In this document: piece by piece, positions 22,385 through 35,203 of the stretch | Numbering within the stretch: position 1 is the first letter of the stretch | How the letters are laid out: each line of letters begins with the position of its first letter | NCBI GenBank assembly: GCA_029718625.1 | Contig: CM056376.1 | Span: 86,284,356-86,348,355, forward strand | Origin: Synaphobranchus kaupii | Lineage: Eukaryota; Chordata; Actinopteri; Anguilliformes; Synaphobranchidae | Length of the DNA stretch: 64,000 nucleotides | Direction of reading: 5' to 3' | Program-made: the position numbers and the translations under genes | Notes under the pieces: generated by a model | Told to the model about the DNA's origin: nothing | The model's input: only the letters and a program-made list of their open reading frames with translations | Databases searched by the model: none

Positions 22385-22860
22385 TGAGTCAGTAAAGCTG
22401 AATTCAGTCAGTTAAGCTGTTCGCCACATGATCAGTAGTTTGCAGGTTTGAGCCTTGAGCTCTACCACAGTGTGTCATCAGCTGACTATGACCAATTGGG
22501 TGGCTTCAGGGGGCAATTGGTGTCGTCCTGCCAGGGGTATGTGGGGTTTAAGTCAGCCCTCAGGTTACTCCCACATTCGTTCCTTTCAGTGACAAGCCAA
22601 ATGTTCACAGCCTACCAGTTGTCGTTGCTGAGAGATAGAGTATATACCTCTTCCAACTGGCACTAACTCTCTCCTGTGCTACTGTGTGAACTGTAGGGTG
22701 TAAAATATTCACTGGCTAGCCAGTCAAGTGCATCGGCGGGCCAGGTGCATTGGAGCTGTGTACGCCCTTCAGCTTCATTGCTCCCTGGTGTGTGCAGATG
22801 GATGGCGTGGCAGTAACCTGAGAGCCAGTATTGGTGATTCCGAATTGAGGCGAGAGCAAA
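22385..22860 (+). repeat. Possible tRNA-derived SINE
   Basis: The first 80 bases hold a degenerate B-box-like GGTTTGAGCC (about 22445-22454), followed by a tRNA-unrelated body typical in length for a SINE. No target duplication or clear A-box was found, so this is tentative. Confidence 0.3.
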
Positions 22861-24281
22861 TAGGGGGAATGATTGATAAAAAAATGTAATGAAATAAAAT
22901 GAGAATATCTGATAGAAAATAAGTCCAGTCCTAGCAAATTCAGAGACCCCCCCCCCCCCCCCCCAAAAAAAATCTAATAAATTTACAGAGAGTATTAAAT
23001 TCTGGGATGGAAGCAGAGGAGACTCAGTTCACCCTAAAAATACAACAAATTACCCCCATAAATCTCTGACCCCTATGGACGATGGTTAGGATGAGAATGA
23101 CGGCGATGTTCCTTTAGAGGGTGAGAGCAGCTCTGGCCTGTGTGGCCCCTGCAGATTAATGAGCTTCTTAAAATCAAACAAGATCCAGTTAACGGTTCAC
23201 AGTGACTGCCTCGCTTGCCTTAACAAGAAATCAAACTTCAATCCCCTCTCCTCATCAAGCGGGGGATTGGCTAGGGCTAGATCCAAAGGGATGGTACAGG
23301 AACAAACATCAGCGTAATGGGATTTAATACAGTGCCCATTCTATCGTGAGGCTCGGGGTCGGGCAGCGTTGTCTTAAATCTCGTTTGTTTTGGATGCCTG
23401 CGCGGAGACGTTCGCTGCCATTTCCTGTGTTTTTCATCCGTTTTTAAGCCTCCGCAGATGTTCCTCTGGTTTCTAAAGGCCCTGGCGCAGCCTGGGAGGA
23501 CTAGTCGTGGCTGTGCCTGTAATCCACTTTGGTGTTAATCCCTACACTGCAGACCTGTTTGCTTTTATTACATACTTCATACTGGTACTCAATGGGTTTA
23601 ACAAGATCGCTGAGATCAAACAACAAATGCGTCCTCATGTATTTTTTTTGGTTCTTTTTCACCAATACCTATGGCAAATACAAGAACCCCTCCCCCCTTC
23701 ACTACACATGAAAATTACTTGGGGCTCCAGTTTGCCTTATTCAAAGGTAAGCCTTCGACATCCTAAAAATGTCTGTTGGCAGTGGCGAGGGATTTAGACA
23801 CCAACAAAGGATCCTGGGGGACGTGAAATTTCATCCGTTGCTCTGGGATATGAAGAGATTCAGAGAGCATAAATAAACCCGGCAAGGAACAGAGAGTTCC
23901 AGGCCAAATGAGAAATAAAACAGGAGAGCTTATGAATGCAAACCAATCCAAGAACCTTAAGGAGCCTTAATGTGTATGGCTGACAGTTATCGAGCAAGCA
24001 CAGAAAAAACATTCACAAGACCCAGTGAGAGGAGGAAATTTGGAACAACAAACGCTACGGACACACAAACACATGCACACATATGCACCCACTCACTCAA
24101 ACATGTGCCCACTCACCTTACTCTTTCACTCGCACAACTACACAAGTATACTTTTAGGACAAAAAAAGAGTATCAGTTCAGGCCTGCCGTAAAGGGCATA
24201 TCTCGTAAGACTGCAGCTACAAGAACAGGTAAAAATGTGTCTATGTTGTACCTCCATTATGTAATAAAGACTATTAATACG
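22861..24281. other. Non-coding stretch
   Basis: No gene recognised. Contains the C/A homopolymer and a weak ACAC-rich segment near 24058-24110. Confidence 0.5.
22947..22972. repeat. Poly(C)/poly(A) run
   Basis: 18 C followed by 8 A. Confidence 0.85.
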
Positions 24282-24645
24282 CTCGACAGTAGGGGTGTCA
24301 CGATACCGATTCGAAATCGAAAATCGATCGAAATGAGCGTTCGATTTCGAACTTCGAAATCACAAGCTGGTTCGCGATTCTCCCAGTTTTTTTTTCTCTC
24401 CACCCCCGCCCCCCGCGCGCTCTTCTTAGCCTTTCATGTGATGGGTAAAATGTAAAAAAAAGTAGCCTACTTGGCCATCTCTAATGTAAGTGTTTCCGAC
24501 AAAACGAAACTTGACTCCTTCCACTGTATTTTGTTCGTCCACGCAGGCGTGCGTCCGAAGAAAAAAAAACAACGATATTTCAAAGAAGACACAGCTGCTA
24601 GTTAACGTTAGCTTACCGGTAGCCTGCATTACTTTTTGACACACC

Positions 24646-24936
24646 ATGGCCACTGCCGGAGTCGGAGATGGAGAAACAGAACTGGAAAATCCTCCTGCTT
24701 CCCTCAAGTCACCGGTGTGGCAACATTTTGCCTTCCCCGTGAGTTATATAAACAACGAATGCGTCATTGACAAAAAAACGACAGTTTGTCGGCTATGCTA
24801 CACGCGAGTACCATACGCCACCTCAGGCAACACGTCAAATATGGCAGGACACATTCGCAGGCATCACAAAGAAATAGATTTGACTGGGAAAAAAACATTG
24901 ACACAGGCAACTCTTCCATTCTCATTTAGAATTTGA
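24646..24936 (+). CDS. Stand-alone BED-type zinc finger protein of a hAT element (96 aa)
   Basis: ATG 24646 opens an uninterrupted 96-codon frame in a good context (ACCATGG). Residues about 24-70 form a BED finger: SPVWQHFAFP start, then C-R-L-C (CX2C) and, after an ATSGNTSNMAGHIRRHH stretch, the paired H-X4-H (HIRRHH) ligands. BED fingers give hAT transposases and ZBED proteins their DNA binding. The frame ends with KKTLTQATLPFSFRI, the point where full-length transposases normally continue into the catalytic RNase-H-like fold. The frame is preserved with no lesion although the element lacks all catalytic sequence. It could be a simple internal-deletion remnant, or a trans-acting DNA-binding protein that competes with transposase for the ends. 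The second idea is inference only. Confidence 0.75.
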   Translation: MATAGVGDGETELENPPASLKSPVWQHFAFPVSYINNECVIDKKTTVCRLCYTRVPYATSGNTSNMAGHIRRHHKEIDLTGKKTLTQATLPFSFRI

Positions 24937-25210
24937 AAATGTAAATGACAGTTGTCAGGGCATGAAAAAAAAAGTGTAAATAGTTAATAGCGTGGTACAT
25001 GTTCAACTGTTTATTATTTCAGATATTAGTTTGTTAAAGCTCTTAACTGTTCAAAGAATGTGAACACGCTCATCTTTTTAAAGAAGAATTTGAAAATGTA
25101 AATGACCGTTGTCAGGGCATAAAACCAATGTGTAAATTGTTAATAGCGTGGTAAATGTTCAACTGTTTATTATTCTAGAGTCTAGTTTTGATAAAGCTCT
25201 TAACTGTTTA
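24930..25210 (+). repeat. Tandem duplication with 157-bp period
   Basis: AATTTGAAAATGTAAATGAC begins at 24930 and again at 25087. Both units continue through GTTGTCAGGGCAT, TTAATAGCGTGGTA and TGTTCAACTGTTTATTATT with small differences. Confidence 0.85.
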
Positions 25211-28029
25211 GGTGTGTTTAAATATTATCATATTTTTGTTATTATTTATAATTGTTATTATTCAAATAAAAGTTACTTATTGAGAAACAAGTATTTTTCT
25301 TTACAAATCAAGACTCGATAGTCTAACAATGGCATAGCCATTAGTTAGACTATAGTGCTGGGAAAAAAAATAGTGCTGGAAAAAAATCGAAAATCGAAAA
25401 TCGAATCGTGACCTTAAAATCGAAAGTCAAATCGAATCGCGGATTTGGAGAATCGTGACACCCCTACTCGACAGTAATCATCCTTTAAATGAAGCCAAGC
25501 ATCTAACATGTCTAACATTCCTAAAAGTTTCTTCTGAAATTTAAACCATTTGCCAATAACATAGGCAACATCAATATTTTCCACGTAAACTTAGATTGAC
25601 ACAAGGACCCTACAGCAAGTAGCATTACAGACAAAAGATACACCAGGAACATTAATAAATATTGAACAAATACTACTTGAACTGCAAGTAGATTGTCAAA
25701 AAAGTAAAGTAATTGATGCAAAAAATTTGCATGGGGGGGCTGTATATCTGCAAAGCCAAAAAGCAAAAACCAAGCGCTATAGCTTTCAGACACAAGCTGC
25801 ATTTAGAAAGTTTCACACATGCCCGAAGGTGTTGTGCAGTCCATCCTGCTTTAATGAAATGAGTTATTCAGTTTCTATAAACGATTACTTTTTTTTGACA
25901 GAGAATTTTATTTTCTGTCAAGTTGCGCTTTAAGTTCCCGGTGATGGTGGTGCGCTTGCTGTAAACATTCCTCGGGACTGAAGAGACTCTCACGTTTGGT
26001 TTTGGGTTTGAAGGATGGCACATCCGATATTTCTACTGAAGTGTTTTATTACGGCACTCCAAGGAGTAGTTGGCTGAATAAATAAACACGCCTGATGTGA
26101 GAGTCAGTGCGGCACAATCGTTACTCTCAATTAAGGCGTCTTTCGGAAACCCAGAGGAACATTAGGCCTAATTATTGATCGAATTTTCTAATGCCTGTTT
26201 TCTGTCTTTGCAGCTACAAATGGAATTTGTCATCTACCGTAGTGAGTCTGCTTCTCCATCTTGTCTGTGTGTGAAAGAAGTATTTGTATTTATGTGTGAC
26301 CCAAATTAGGTATAGATGACATTGCGTTAATATTTACAATACCGATACGAAATCAGAGGTAGAAAGAAATTACACATATCTTGTTAAAAAATAGTAATAA
26401 ATAAAGAAAAGCCACCTATGGCTATTTACTGTATGTCAGTCTACAACAGACAAACCTACATGCTATTTACAGTAGGTGCTGTGTTCATCTTCACTCCTGA
26501 CAGAAATCCTAACAGAAAGTCACATAGCCCAGAAAAAAAATTATTTGGATGGCTTAAATACACAGATACAACTGTCGACCTGGTACTCAAATTAAATCCT
26601 TCAGACAATTTATGGCTCCAGGAACGTCCCTCTTCCAATTTGACAGCGCATTTCCCTTTTCTTTTAAACTAACTGCTTGATATTATGAGATACATACGAA
26701 TTTGAAAAACACTAGAGAATTGCTAAGAAAAAAGACCTGACTACATAAAGTAGAGATATGTTTTTACTGAGGTAAATCTGACAGCCTTGACAGCTCTGAG
26801 TTGTGCAGCTGAAGTTATGTGAAAGGATGCACAGTAACACACGGTTATTTTTATTTCATGACTGGCACTTTGGTTGGCCTGTGCGGTTATTTTAATTTTA
26901 CTGAAACATATCGCCAGAGGAGAATTTAAAACTTCAGAGGACACAAAATGTGCTGGTGTTTGATTTGGCATATACTGTATATCCATTCAAGTTTTTTTTT
27001 TAAATCAGGGAGAACAGTATGAATAGTTAATGGGTATGAACAGAACCTTGTTAACGTGAGTACACTGAGAGAGTTGAAACAATTAACAGGACACTTATCT
27101 ATTGCAAAGTATAGAATAGATAAATATCCACACTCTACATCTATATTCCTGTATTTGATACCGGATTACAAAATGAACCATTGACAGAAATATCCATATT
27201 ATTTGGCAGCACCACCAGTTCCATGTTTTAGCCTTTAATTAGGGCATACATTACCCAAAACGGCTTTAAAACAAAAGGTGTAGAGCAAGGAATTAAATTT
27301 TACATCAACACACCTTCATACTATGAGTGTGTGAATGACACATGGTGGAAAATATTCTCTCAATAAACTATACTGGCTGAAAGATACAGTATCATACATT
27401 TTCTGTCAAAAAATAGTCAAATGAACAACCACCATATTAAACAAAAAGATCCCTATCAGTTATGTGCTCAAATATAAACCAATTTTTTTTGCAGTAAAAA
27501 TAAAACTACTGCTTATTGAGGATTAACCAATGAGAATGCTTTTGCCTGAAGAAAGAGCTGACCTCAGGTTAGACCTGACTCCAGCAAACACAAATGTGCT
27601 TGTGTAAGTATATTACCCCACACAGTAGCCTGAACTCAAGCACAGAAATCCAAGTACACATTTTAACTCTCAGCGAGAACAATTACTTTTTTCACCTAAA
27701 GCTTTAAAAGGAATACAATCTCATGGAAATGGCTGACTGTCTTCCTCCATCAAAAGGAGGTACTCTCTGGGTCTGACAGGAGCTGACAGATGGAGACAGA
27801 CACTCAGGCCCCCCTCCGGGAGACAGGACGCTGCTGTACCCTGTGATCTGAGGACGGCTGCCAGCTCTGGGCGAATGGTGGCTTGTGGAAGAGGACAACA
27901 GGAGGGAGTGACAGAGATAGTACAGCAAATAGTATGTGGGCCAGGCTAGAATCATGCGATGGTCAGACAATGGCACAATTGAGAAAGATAAACGGAGGAC
28001 CGGAATGTCTTCAAGGTAGTGTTACCACA

Positions 28030-28058
28030 GTGTGTGTGTGTGTATGTGTGTGTTTGTG
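28030..28058. repeat. (GT)n microsatellite
   Basis: GTGTGTGTGTGTATGTGTGTGTTTGTG. Confidence 0.9.
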
Positions 28059-28989
28059 GAAGGGGGGTGGATCTATCCCAGTTACTCTTGGTTGAAGCTG
28101 CCAGGCCTATTACCAGACCTCTCCACTGACAGGAATCCAGTCTTTGATATGACCCTGTGGGATACCAGATCCACAACCACCCTGTGTGAGGGCAGATGTT
28201 CCAACCAGAAGGCTGTGGAACTGGTAAACGAGACAACACATATTATAAAATACCCTTTTCTTTAAATAAAGTAATGCGTCACCTAGTTATTGTATTCTGC
28301 ATCCATTGGTGCAATAACTGAGACTAAATTAAAAAAAGAATTATGTCCTTCATCAATGTAATATTTTTAATAAATTAAATACACGCTAAACTAAAACCAG
28401 ATCAATATAACTAAAGCATTTCCCCCCACACAGACACCGTTTAAATTAACAGCAAATATTAACCTCTGCAATCAATAATGCAATAATGAACAAACAAGAT
28501 TCATAGCTTCAATGTTGTCTTGCCGTCCTTCACATTTATATGAAATAAATTGTGCACATATATGGAAGATAACATCCAAGCTTTTGCTTGCTAGAAAAAT
28601 AGATAGAAAGAAAGAGAAAATGATGCTCCATTCACACAACAGAGTACCCACTGTTCAAATCAGAAAAAATCCATAGATTAAATAAATAAGATGGTTGCAA
28701 TATTTACAAAAGGTTTGACAAAAGAATCATGGGGTTGAAGCCTGGATAAGGGCTTTTTACATAGCTGTCAGTTACATTGAATCGAATAAATAAGTATTGT
28801 TTCCCATCATGTTGTCATTGACATTGTTAAAATGTGTGTGCCTATTTTGACAGTTTATACTTCTAATATTTCTTGGAAATTACATTAATGTACAGTACAT
28901 ACTATACATTTTTTACCTAATATGGTTATGAACATAAGGTCAAAACAATATGATCAAATGAATGTACCGTACAGAAGTGTCACCACATT

Positions 28990-29052
28990 TTTGTATTCCA
29001 ACACCGATGTTCTCCACTACTGTACGTTGCTGTGGATAAGTGTGTCTGCTAA
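28990..29052 (+). repeat. Dispersed repeat tail (TCTGCTAA...TGTAATG)
   Basis: GTGGATAAGTGTGTCTGCTA followed by repeated AATGTAATGTAATG resembles a very common teleost repeat end. Boundaries uncertain. Confidence 0.4.
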
Positions 29053-30841
29053 GTGAATGTAATGTAATGATTTAACTCATCTTTCTTCTTGGGTCGTTTA
29101 ATTAGTTGTGAATACTTGTAGAGTCACTTGGAGAAAAAAAAACTGGTTTCTGACGGGATTCACTGCAATTACCTTAAACCTGTCTCAAGTGACTCTAGTG
29201 TGAAGACGGTACAAGAATGGTTGGAAGACGGACAGAAATCCACCTTATTGCCACGCTGTTGAAGATGCATTCACTGCAGTCTCACTGGCTTTTTGGGAGG
29301 TTGTCATATGCTCTTACAGTTGATGATTATGTCATGTAAGCGGAACTTGAGAATCAATGACATGCATTGTATGTGGCAACTGATATATAATTGGATGCCT
29401 TCCCATCATTGGTTTGTGAAGAACTAGTGACTAGGAAACTAGCAAGATACACAGTCATTTCAGTCCACCATTTCAATATACAATTATATGACACACATTG
29501 AAATCACAACTAGCTAAAGGTGGCTCTTGCCTAGTACTGTACTGTTATATCTGAAGCATCAGACTTGAACTGCGAACTGTGACCAGAGGGTAATGCAGAA
29601 CTTTCAACACTGACAAATCGAAAGTGTATTTGATGCTGTTTGATGTGGAAGTGTAGAGAGAATATAGAAAGCTAGAGTGGAAGAACAAGGGAGAGTGAAA
29701 GAGAAAGAGTGTTTCTCTCCCCCATCGTATTACACGTGAAAATTGATTCATATTTCTGTTCAATGCCAATGGCCTGGTTCAGCATTCTCCCAGGAGAAAA
29801 AATAAGTTCTGTAGAAGAACTGGACTTACCATTTACCCATTAATGCTGTAATAAAACAAAGACAGAGAACATTTTTGGCATTGAAATAAAAAAACTAAAC
29901 AAACTTCATTGCTAGAGGGTCCAAGCAGAGACTTCCCACCTGCTGAATATCTTAATACTGCCAAGGAGAAAACAAATGAGACAGATCTTGAGTAACTGAT
30001 CACACAAACTGCCCACTGAAATATCAAGACACAGAATACTGAGCAAATACAATGTGGTGAGAAAGGAGAGGTGGAGACAGAAAGAATTTCTCCTACACTT
30101 TGAAAAAAGTTGATGTTTCTTTATTGGTACCACACTAGCCATCCCCAATATGAGTGAAACTGAGAGACTAATTCATACTGGGAGAAGGAAAGACAGTCAC
30201 AGAGCTGCCCCATAATGTATATGACACCCTATCACTCATGGACACCAAGGGACCAGTGACCAAGTAAAGACTGAAAACTGAACCCCATGAAAATCCAAAT
30301 TCTAGACCACACATTGATGAGATGACAGACCCCACTTGGTGCAGCGAACGCGAGCACACGCACAAATGCACGGGCATACAGCCACATGCAGGTACAGTCG
30401 TGCTTACACGCACACCCACACATAGGTGTATGTTAACCTGTGCATCAAGTGAAAAAATTGTAATTGAATGAAACGGAATGAAGGCGGGAGAGAGAGGGAG
30501 GGTGAAACAGAGAAAAAGAGAGGTGGGGGGACACTAGGGTGCCTCTCTTGGATTGCAATTAAGGGAAAAAAAGGTCATTAATTAACAAACAGGCCAGCTG
30601 CGATGCTCTTTAAAGCTTTGCTTCCCCACATTAAATATAGATTACAGACCAAGACTACCATACCACAACAACACTAATAAACCAATCTGATTATACTCAT
30701 TGATTCTTTCCTCCAGAATAATATAAATAAATGTGAACATCCCGGTTGTCTAAAAGCCACCCTTTGAAAATTGACGGAGGGCTCATGTGGCTTCGGCGTC
30801 TCCCAGTTCTACTGGGGAGTACTGGAAAAATCTACCTGACA

Positions 30842-30855
30842 GTTGCCATGGCAAC
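30842..30855. promoter_or_regulatory. Perfect palindromic RFX X-box
   Basis: GTTGCCATGGCAAC is the ideal full-site X-box bound by RFX factors, which drive ciliary and some neural or immune genes. It lies in repeat-free DNA, and no adjacent promoter or exon is recognised. A 14-bp perfect match is unlikely by chance in any one region, but function is inferred. Confidence 0.5.
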
Positions 30856-31239
30856 ACGGGCGCAGACGGGTGAACCGCTCGGCCTACGAAGCCTCCCTTA
30901 ATTGGAAGGCTTTTAGCCCCCTCGTTTTTCTCTGCAGCTTCCGAAGCTTATATCCAAAGAGATGATTAAATTTCTCAATTGACTCACACAGGACAGGTTC
31001 ACGCGATATTATTGTTCTTTGAGGTCAGCGCCCAACGCTGCGGAGGTAATTTCGTATAAGAGCCGGGGGTCTGAGGGGGCCGAGAGGCAGACTGTTTTGT
31101 GACAGTGAGGGGCTTACGGCGTTCTGTTACACTGTGCTGATGTGAGGGGGTCTGCTCCGCTGTAATGCACACTGGGCCCGAGGCTCCCTAATCCCAGAGC
31201 CAGTACTTCAGAGCACCGACTGGAGCCGACGGTGCTTGT

Positions 31240-31305
31240 TGTGTGGTGTGTGTGAGCGCGCGTGCATGAGTGCGTTGATGCATGCATGTGTGTGCGTGCG
31301 TGCGT
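31240..31305. repeat. GT/GC/ATGC-rich microsatellite
   Basis: Mixed GTGT, GCGC and GCATGC units. Confidence 0.8.
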
Positions 31306-34300
31306 GAAGGCGTGCGCTTGAGCGAATGGTGCATTAATTAGCAAATACAGCACTGTTGGACTGCTGATGTGGCTATGAACAATTTTCTTGTCAATGTTTT
31401 TTTTAAAATAAAAATAAAAACATGCTATATCAGCCATCTTAAAACTGCAGTATCTTATGAGGGGCAGCATTATGCTCATGAAGGCATTGTGAGGGTATGT
31501 GGAATGTGGTGGTAACATAAAAGGAGAATTCACACAGCTGAATGAAAACATCACAGCTTGGTCTTTCATGTGGTCTGTAACTTCTGTCACAGACTGGGAA
31601 AGTATATAGATATACTGTATGGACAATACAGGATGTATTTATGGTACGCACTGTACAATCCATTAATAAGCACTGTGGTAAACAACAACATATGCATCTC
31701 CCAATTATTTTGCTTATGCAAGATATATTCAAGCAGACAGGTGCGTATGTAATTAGTAATAAATTCGCTAATTATTCTTGAGCGGCACATTCTCTTTCTC
31801 CCTCCATCAATAAAAATCCATATCAATTAAAGTGGTTTTCATTTAAACCGCATGCATCTGTGCTATTGTTTCCCTGATTATCATACGTGCCTGGTGCATG
31901 GAATGTGTGTTTGCATGTGTGTGATGTCTGTCACCTTTTATTCTACTTGTTCTGATGGTTATTGAAAAGGATCCCATTCGTGTCAATCACGGACCGTCAT
32001 TGTTGTGACAGGTCAAGCCGGCTTTGTGGGCAATCCATACAGCACACAGAGATGTCAGTCTCTCTCTGTCGAGACCTTGAAAATCATCTTTAATCGGACT
32101 GACAGCGAGAGCAAGAAGTATGTAAGGTGAAAAATATGGGAGATGATCTGTCCTGCCAGAACCTATAGTCCACTAAGTGATGAGGGCATACTAATACTTA
32201 TTTTAGCCCTGTGATCCTACTGCAATTCTACAACTAACTTGTGGCAGACTGGATTTATTCCTCTTATACTGTGAATAAATGACAGTGACGAATAACAGGA
32301 CTGGTCACTCTTCGTTCCAGAACAGCAGGTACAAGCCAGCTAATGCATAACCATTTGATAATTACAGGAATTACAATGCAAAAATGTTCTGAAAGTATTA
32401 TGTGTTAGTCTGGTGTCAGAGGTAATTTCCACCTTTTCTTTCACAGTGGATGTATAGTGTGCCCACGCTGTTAAAGGGGGAACCGCAATAATGGATCCTC
32501 TGTCTGCTACTGTTCTTTAAAGGTTAACAGACTTGGTGCACTCATTTCTGCACGATCCCACTTAGGGACACATGTGGCTTTGGCCTTTATTCACGGTTTG
32601 CTTTCATACCAAATATCGATTCTCTGCTTCGCCTCTCAGTCCAGCCCTGCCCCCAACATGCCGGTGACCTCACTAAACTGGTAAATCAGCTGGGAGGTTT
32701 CCACTATCAAAAGTCTACCCCCTTAAACTAAACAGAATGAACACAAACAAAAGAATGGCAGGGACCCCCACACACCACCAAGAACAGTACACTTCCTTGA
32801 TCTGCAGCCTCATAGTCGTACTTCCTCAGTCCTTATTTTCCCTACAGAAATTTCCCAGCATGCTTTGGTGTGGACTTTGGTCTGCCACTGTGAGTGGCCA
32901 GGTGTGACTCCACTTCACGGTGGAGTGTTTGGCGATATCGCACTTGCTGCCGCACAGGAAATGAGCCGCTTCCAGGCCCCTCAGCCATTCAGCCTGGGCC
33001 GCCTATCTTGGCTTTCCCAGACATGGACCCTCATCAGACCGGATCAATCCTTATCGACACAGGCTTTAATCACATTCCATTAGCTGTCACTCCTAATCCT
33101 GGCCTCCTAGACACCTGCATAGCTCTAGATTCACTGTTTTTAATTCAGCTACCCAATAGATAGGAGGGATGAGCTTCTTCAGACAATACCTTTGGTTTAC
33201 ATGAGACTGGTTGAGCCACTGCTCCCTCGCACCTCTTTTTTTCTTCTAGCCTTCATTGGAACAACACTCTTTTATTGCATGAGGGTCTCCTGACACTGTG
33301 CCGAGAACTGACTCCGACAACACGACATGTACAGTACATCAGGAGAGAACCACACTCTGTTCACCATCCATTTGACTTCAGACTTCCATCATTTTTTTCC
33401 ATGGCATGACAGTGCTAGGCCAATCACGTTTTTTTTTCTTTCAGCAAAAATAAAAGATTTTCAGAACCGGTTCACTCATGCATACGTAATACACATGCGC
33501 AGTCCTCTCTGGCCCCTCTTGGGACTCTCCCACTGTTCTGGAAACCCAAAGATGTGCGATAATTAATGAAAAACTGCCGCACTTTTTAGGCGGTGAATCA
33601 AGATTCCACTCTTGCAGAAACGGAAAGACTGAGGGGTTGTCTTCGTGCGGGAAGGTAACGCTTTCCCGTGGGAACACCTGTCCTAACAGCGATTCGCACC
33701 TTTCTGCCGTGATTAAGAGCAATGCGCCCGATCCCCAAAAGCTGCCCACGGGGCAACGTCATCGCTCTGGCAGGGACATCCCTCAGGGAAATGAGCTAAC
33801 CCATATCATATCCTGACAGAGAAGGGGCCCAGCATTTTACTCAATTACCTAAAATTGTCTGTCATGGCAATTACCAAAATACGATCCAGACACACAGGTA
33901 TTTTAGACAATGTTTGAACCATGTTCTTACTCCTAACAAGGGAGTGATTTAGAGCATTAAATAGAAAATCTGACTTTTTTCCCATTGCCTACCCTGAAGG
34001 AGAGTCAAAATGTTAATTTAACTTAAATTACTTCCCATTACAGTTCTGTAAGTATGGTATTGAAAGCATGTTTTTTCTCTTTCAAGATGAACTGTAGAGA
34101 TACACACTTAAGTACATAAGTGAAGAACCATTTTTGACTCCACCCAATCTGTTAGTGTCTTTGTTTCACCATTGATGTTAATAGGCTAGCTAGGCTTCCA
34201 ATTACTTAAATACATACTCTAATTAAGTGCAAATCAGGGCTACCCTAGAAGAAAACAGATTTTTCACCTGTTCTCATTTTTACAGTGTAATGTTATGTTA

Positions 34301-34380
34301 AATATTTTGAGCTTCTTTCCATTCTTTAACTGATCTTTGTCAGTAAGATTGGTTTTGCACTGTCCATTTTGGGAACCAAC

Positions 34381-35005
34381 ATGCGTCACTTGTGATCCTG
34401 GGCGGAATTTCCAAGTTGACTAATAGGACTAGTCAAACCTATATAAACTTTGCAACTTCCTGAATCTCTCTCTCTTCTTACTCTTTAGCTCCACTCTCAT
34501 CTCCTGCCCACCTTCCCCTTTGGGGAGATTTAGGCTAACAGAAGAATCCCTCTCTCTCTCGGGTTATGTGGCCACAACGACCAGTCACACGCTCTCACGT
34601 GTTCTAGCAAAGCCAAGAAAAGTTTGATTACCAGCTACACTTCATTATCGTTATACATAGCCTACGTTACCACACTCTGCAAACTGCAAAGAGTTCCAAA
34701 AACAACTTTCCAAAAGGGACAGAAGGATCACAAGCTTTCGCTCCAACAGAAAATCTTCAAAAGTTCCAGCGATGACTCACCAAAGGAACTGGACCAGCAA
34801 GAAGCTGGACTCGCAAGGAAACAAAGCCAAAAGACAGCCGACCCAGGGATGCTGCTAAAAGCCAGAGTTTTTCCCTCGGACATCCAGCCACGAATCCATC
34901 TGCCCATGCACTCCAGCAGTAAGACTGATACAAACATCCAGGCAATAATAGCTTGCAGTTTATCTGTAACCGACTAGTCTCGAATAGCTAACGTTATATA
35001 CTCTA
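34381..35005 (+). other. TATA-bearing segment with an unassigned ORF
   Basis: A TATATAAA-type box near 34438-34447 is followed by a CT-rich stretch and, at about 34690-34960, a frame rich in Lys/Gln/Ser (for example SSSDDSPKELDQQEAG). The segment could be an LTR-like or gene-like 5' region. I recognise no domain, no ATG in good context and no splice structure. Listed only because composition differs from its neighbours. Confidence 0.25.
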
Positions 35006-35013
35006 ATTTACAA

Positions 35014-35162
35014 TAAGGTTGTCACAATATCCCATTTTCATATCATCGATATGCCTTAAATATCGTGGCTATATTATATATACTGTATTATATATACAGT
35101 CATCTCAGCGATATTTTCAAATATGGCGATATCCGGTATTATCGGATATCGTGACAACCCTA
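35014..35162. mobile_element. 149-bp hAT-type MITE
   Basis: The inverted termini TAAGGTTGTCACAATATC and GATATCGTGACAACCCTA are flanked by the 8-bp duplication ATTTACAA at 35006-35013 and 35163-35170. The interior is AT-rich with ATATCG motifs and no ORF. Confidence 0.9.
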
Positions 35163-35203
35163 ATTTACAACTAACATTCATTAACAATCCGCCTCCCTTT
35201 TAA

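Larger units (their letters stand above)
24290..25466 (+). mobile_element. hAT transposon, non-autonomous, carrying only a BED zinc finger
   Basis: The termini TAGGGGTGTCACGAT and ATCGTGACACCCCTA are perfect inverted repeats flanked by the 8-bp duplication CTCGACAG at 24282-24289 and 25467-25474, diagnostic of hAT elements. Subterminal regions at both ends are full of ATCGAAAATCGA-type motifs, the likely transposase-binding sites. The only ORF (24646-24936) encodes a BED finger. The catalytic hAT transposase and dimerisation domains are absent, and the 3' part is non-coding with a 157-bp tandem duplication. Confidence 0.95.
25475..30780. other. Repeat-poor non-coding stretch
   Basis: No exon, RNA gene or element with clear ends recognised. 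Contains a GT microsatellite (28030-28058) and a short repeat tail (about 28990-29052). It could be intergenic or intronic. Confidence 0.45.
30781..34380. other. Repeat-poor stretch with conserved-noncoding character
   Basis: No exon identified. Several blocks (about 30540-31050, 31800-32060, 33540-33840) have balanced composition and no repeat features. The first contains a perfect X-box. A GT/GC microsatellite sits at 31240-31305. Conservation is suspected, not shown. Confidence 0.35.

Noticed and set aside
34624..34977. 117-codon ORF as a host gene
   Set aside because: The frame start is not a good initiation site, no domain is recognised and the surrounding DNA may be repeat-derived. Listed only as an unassigned segment.
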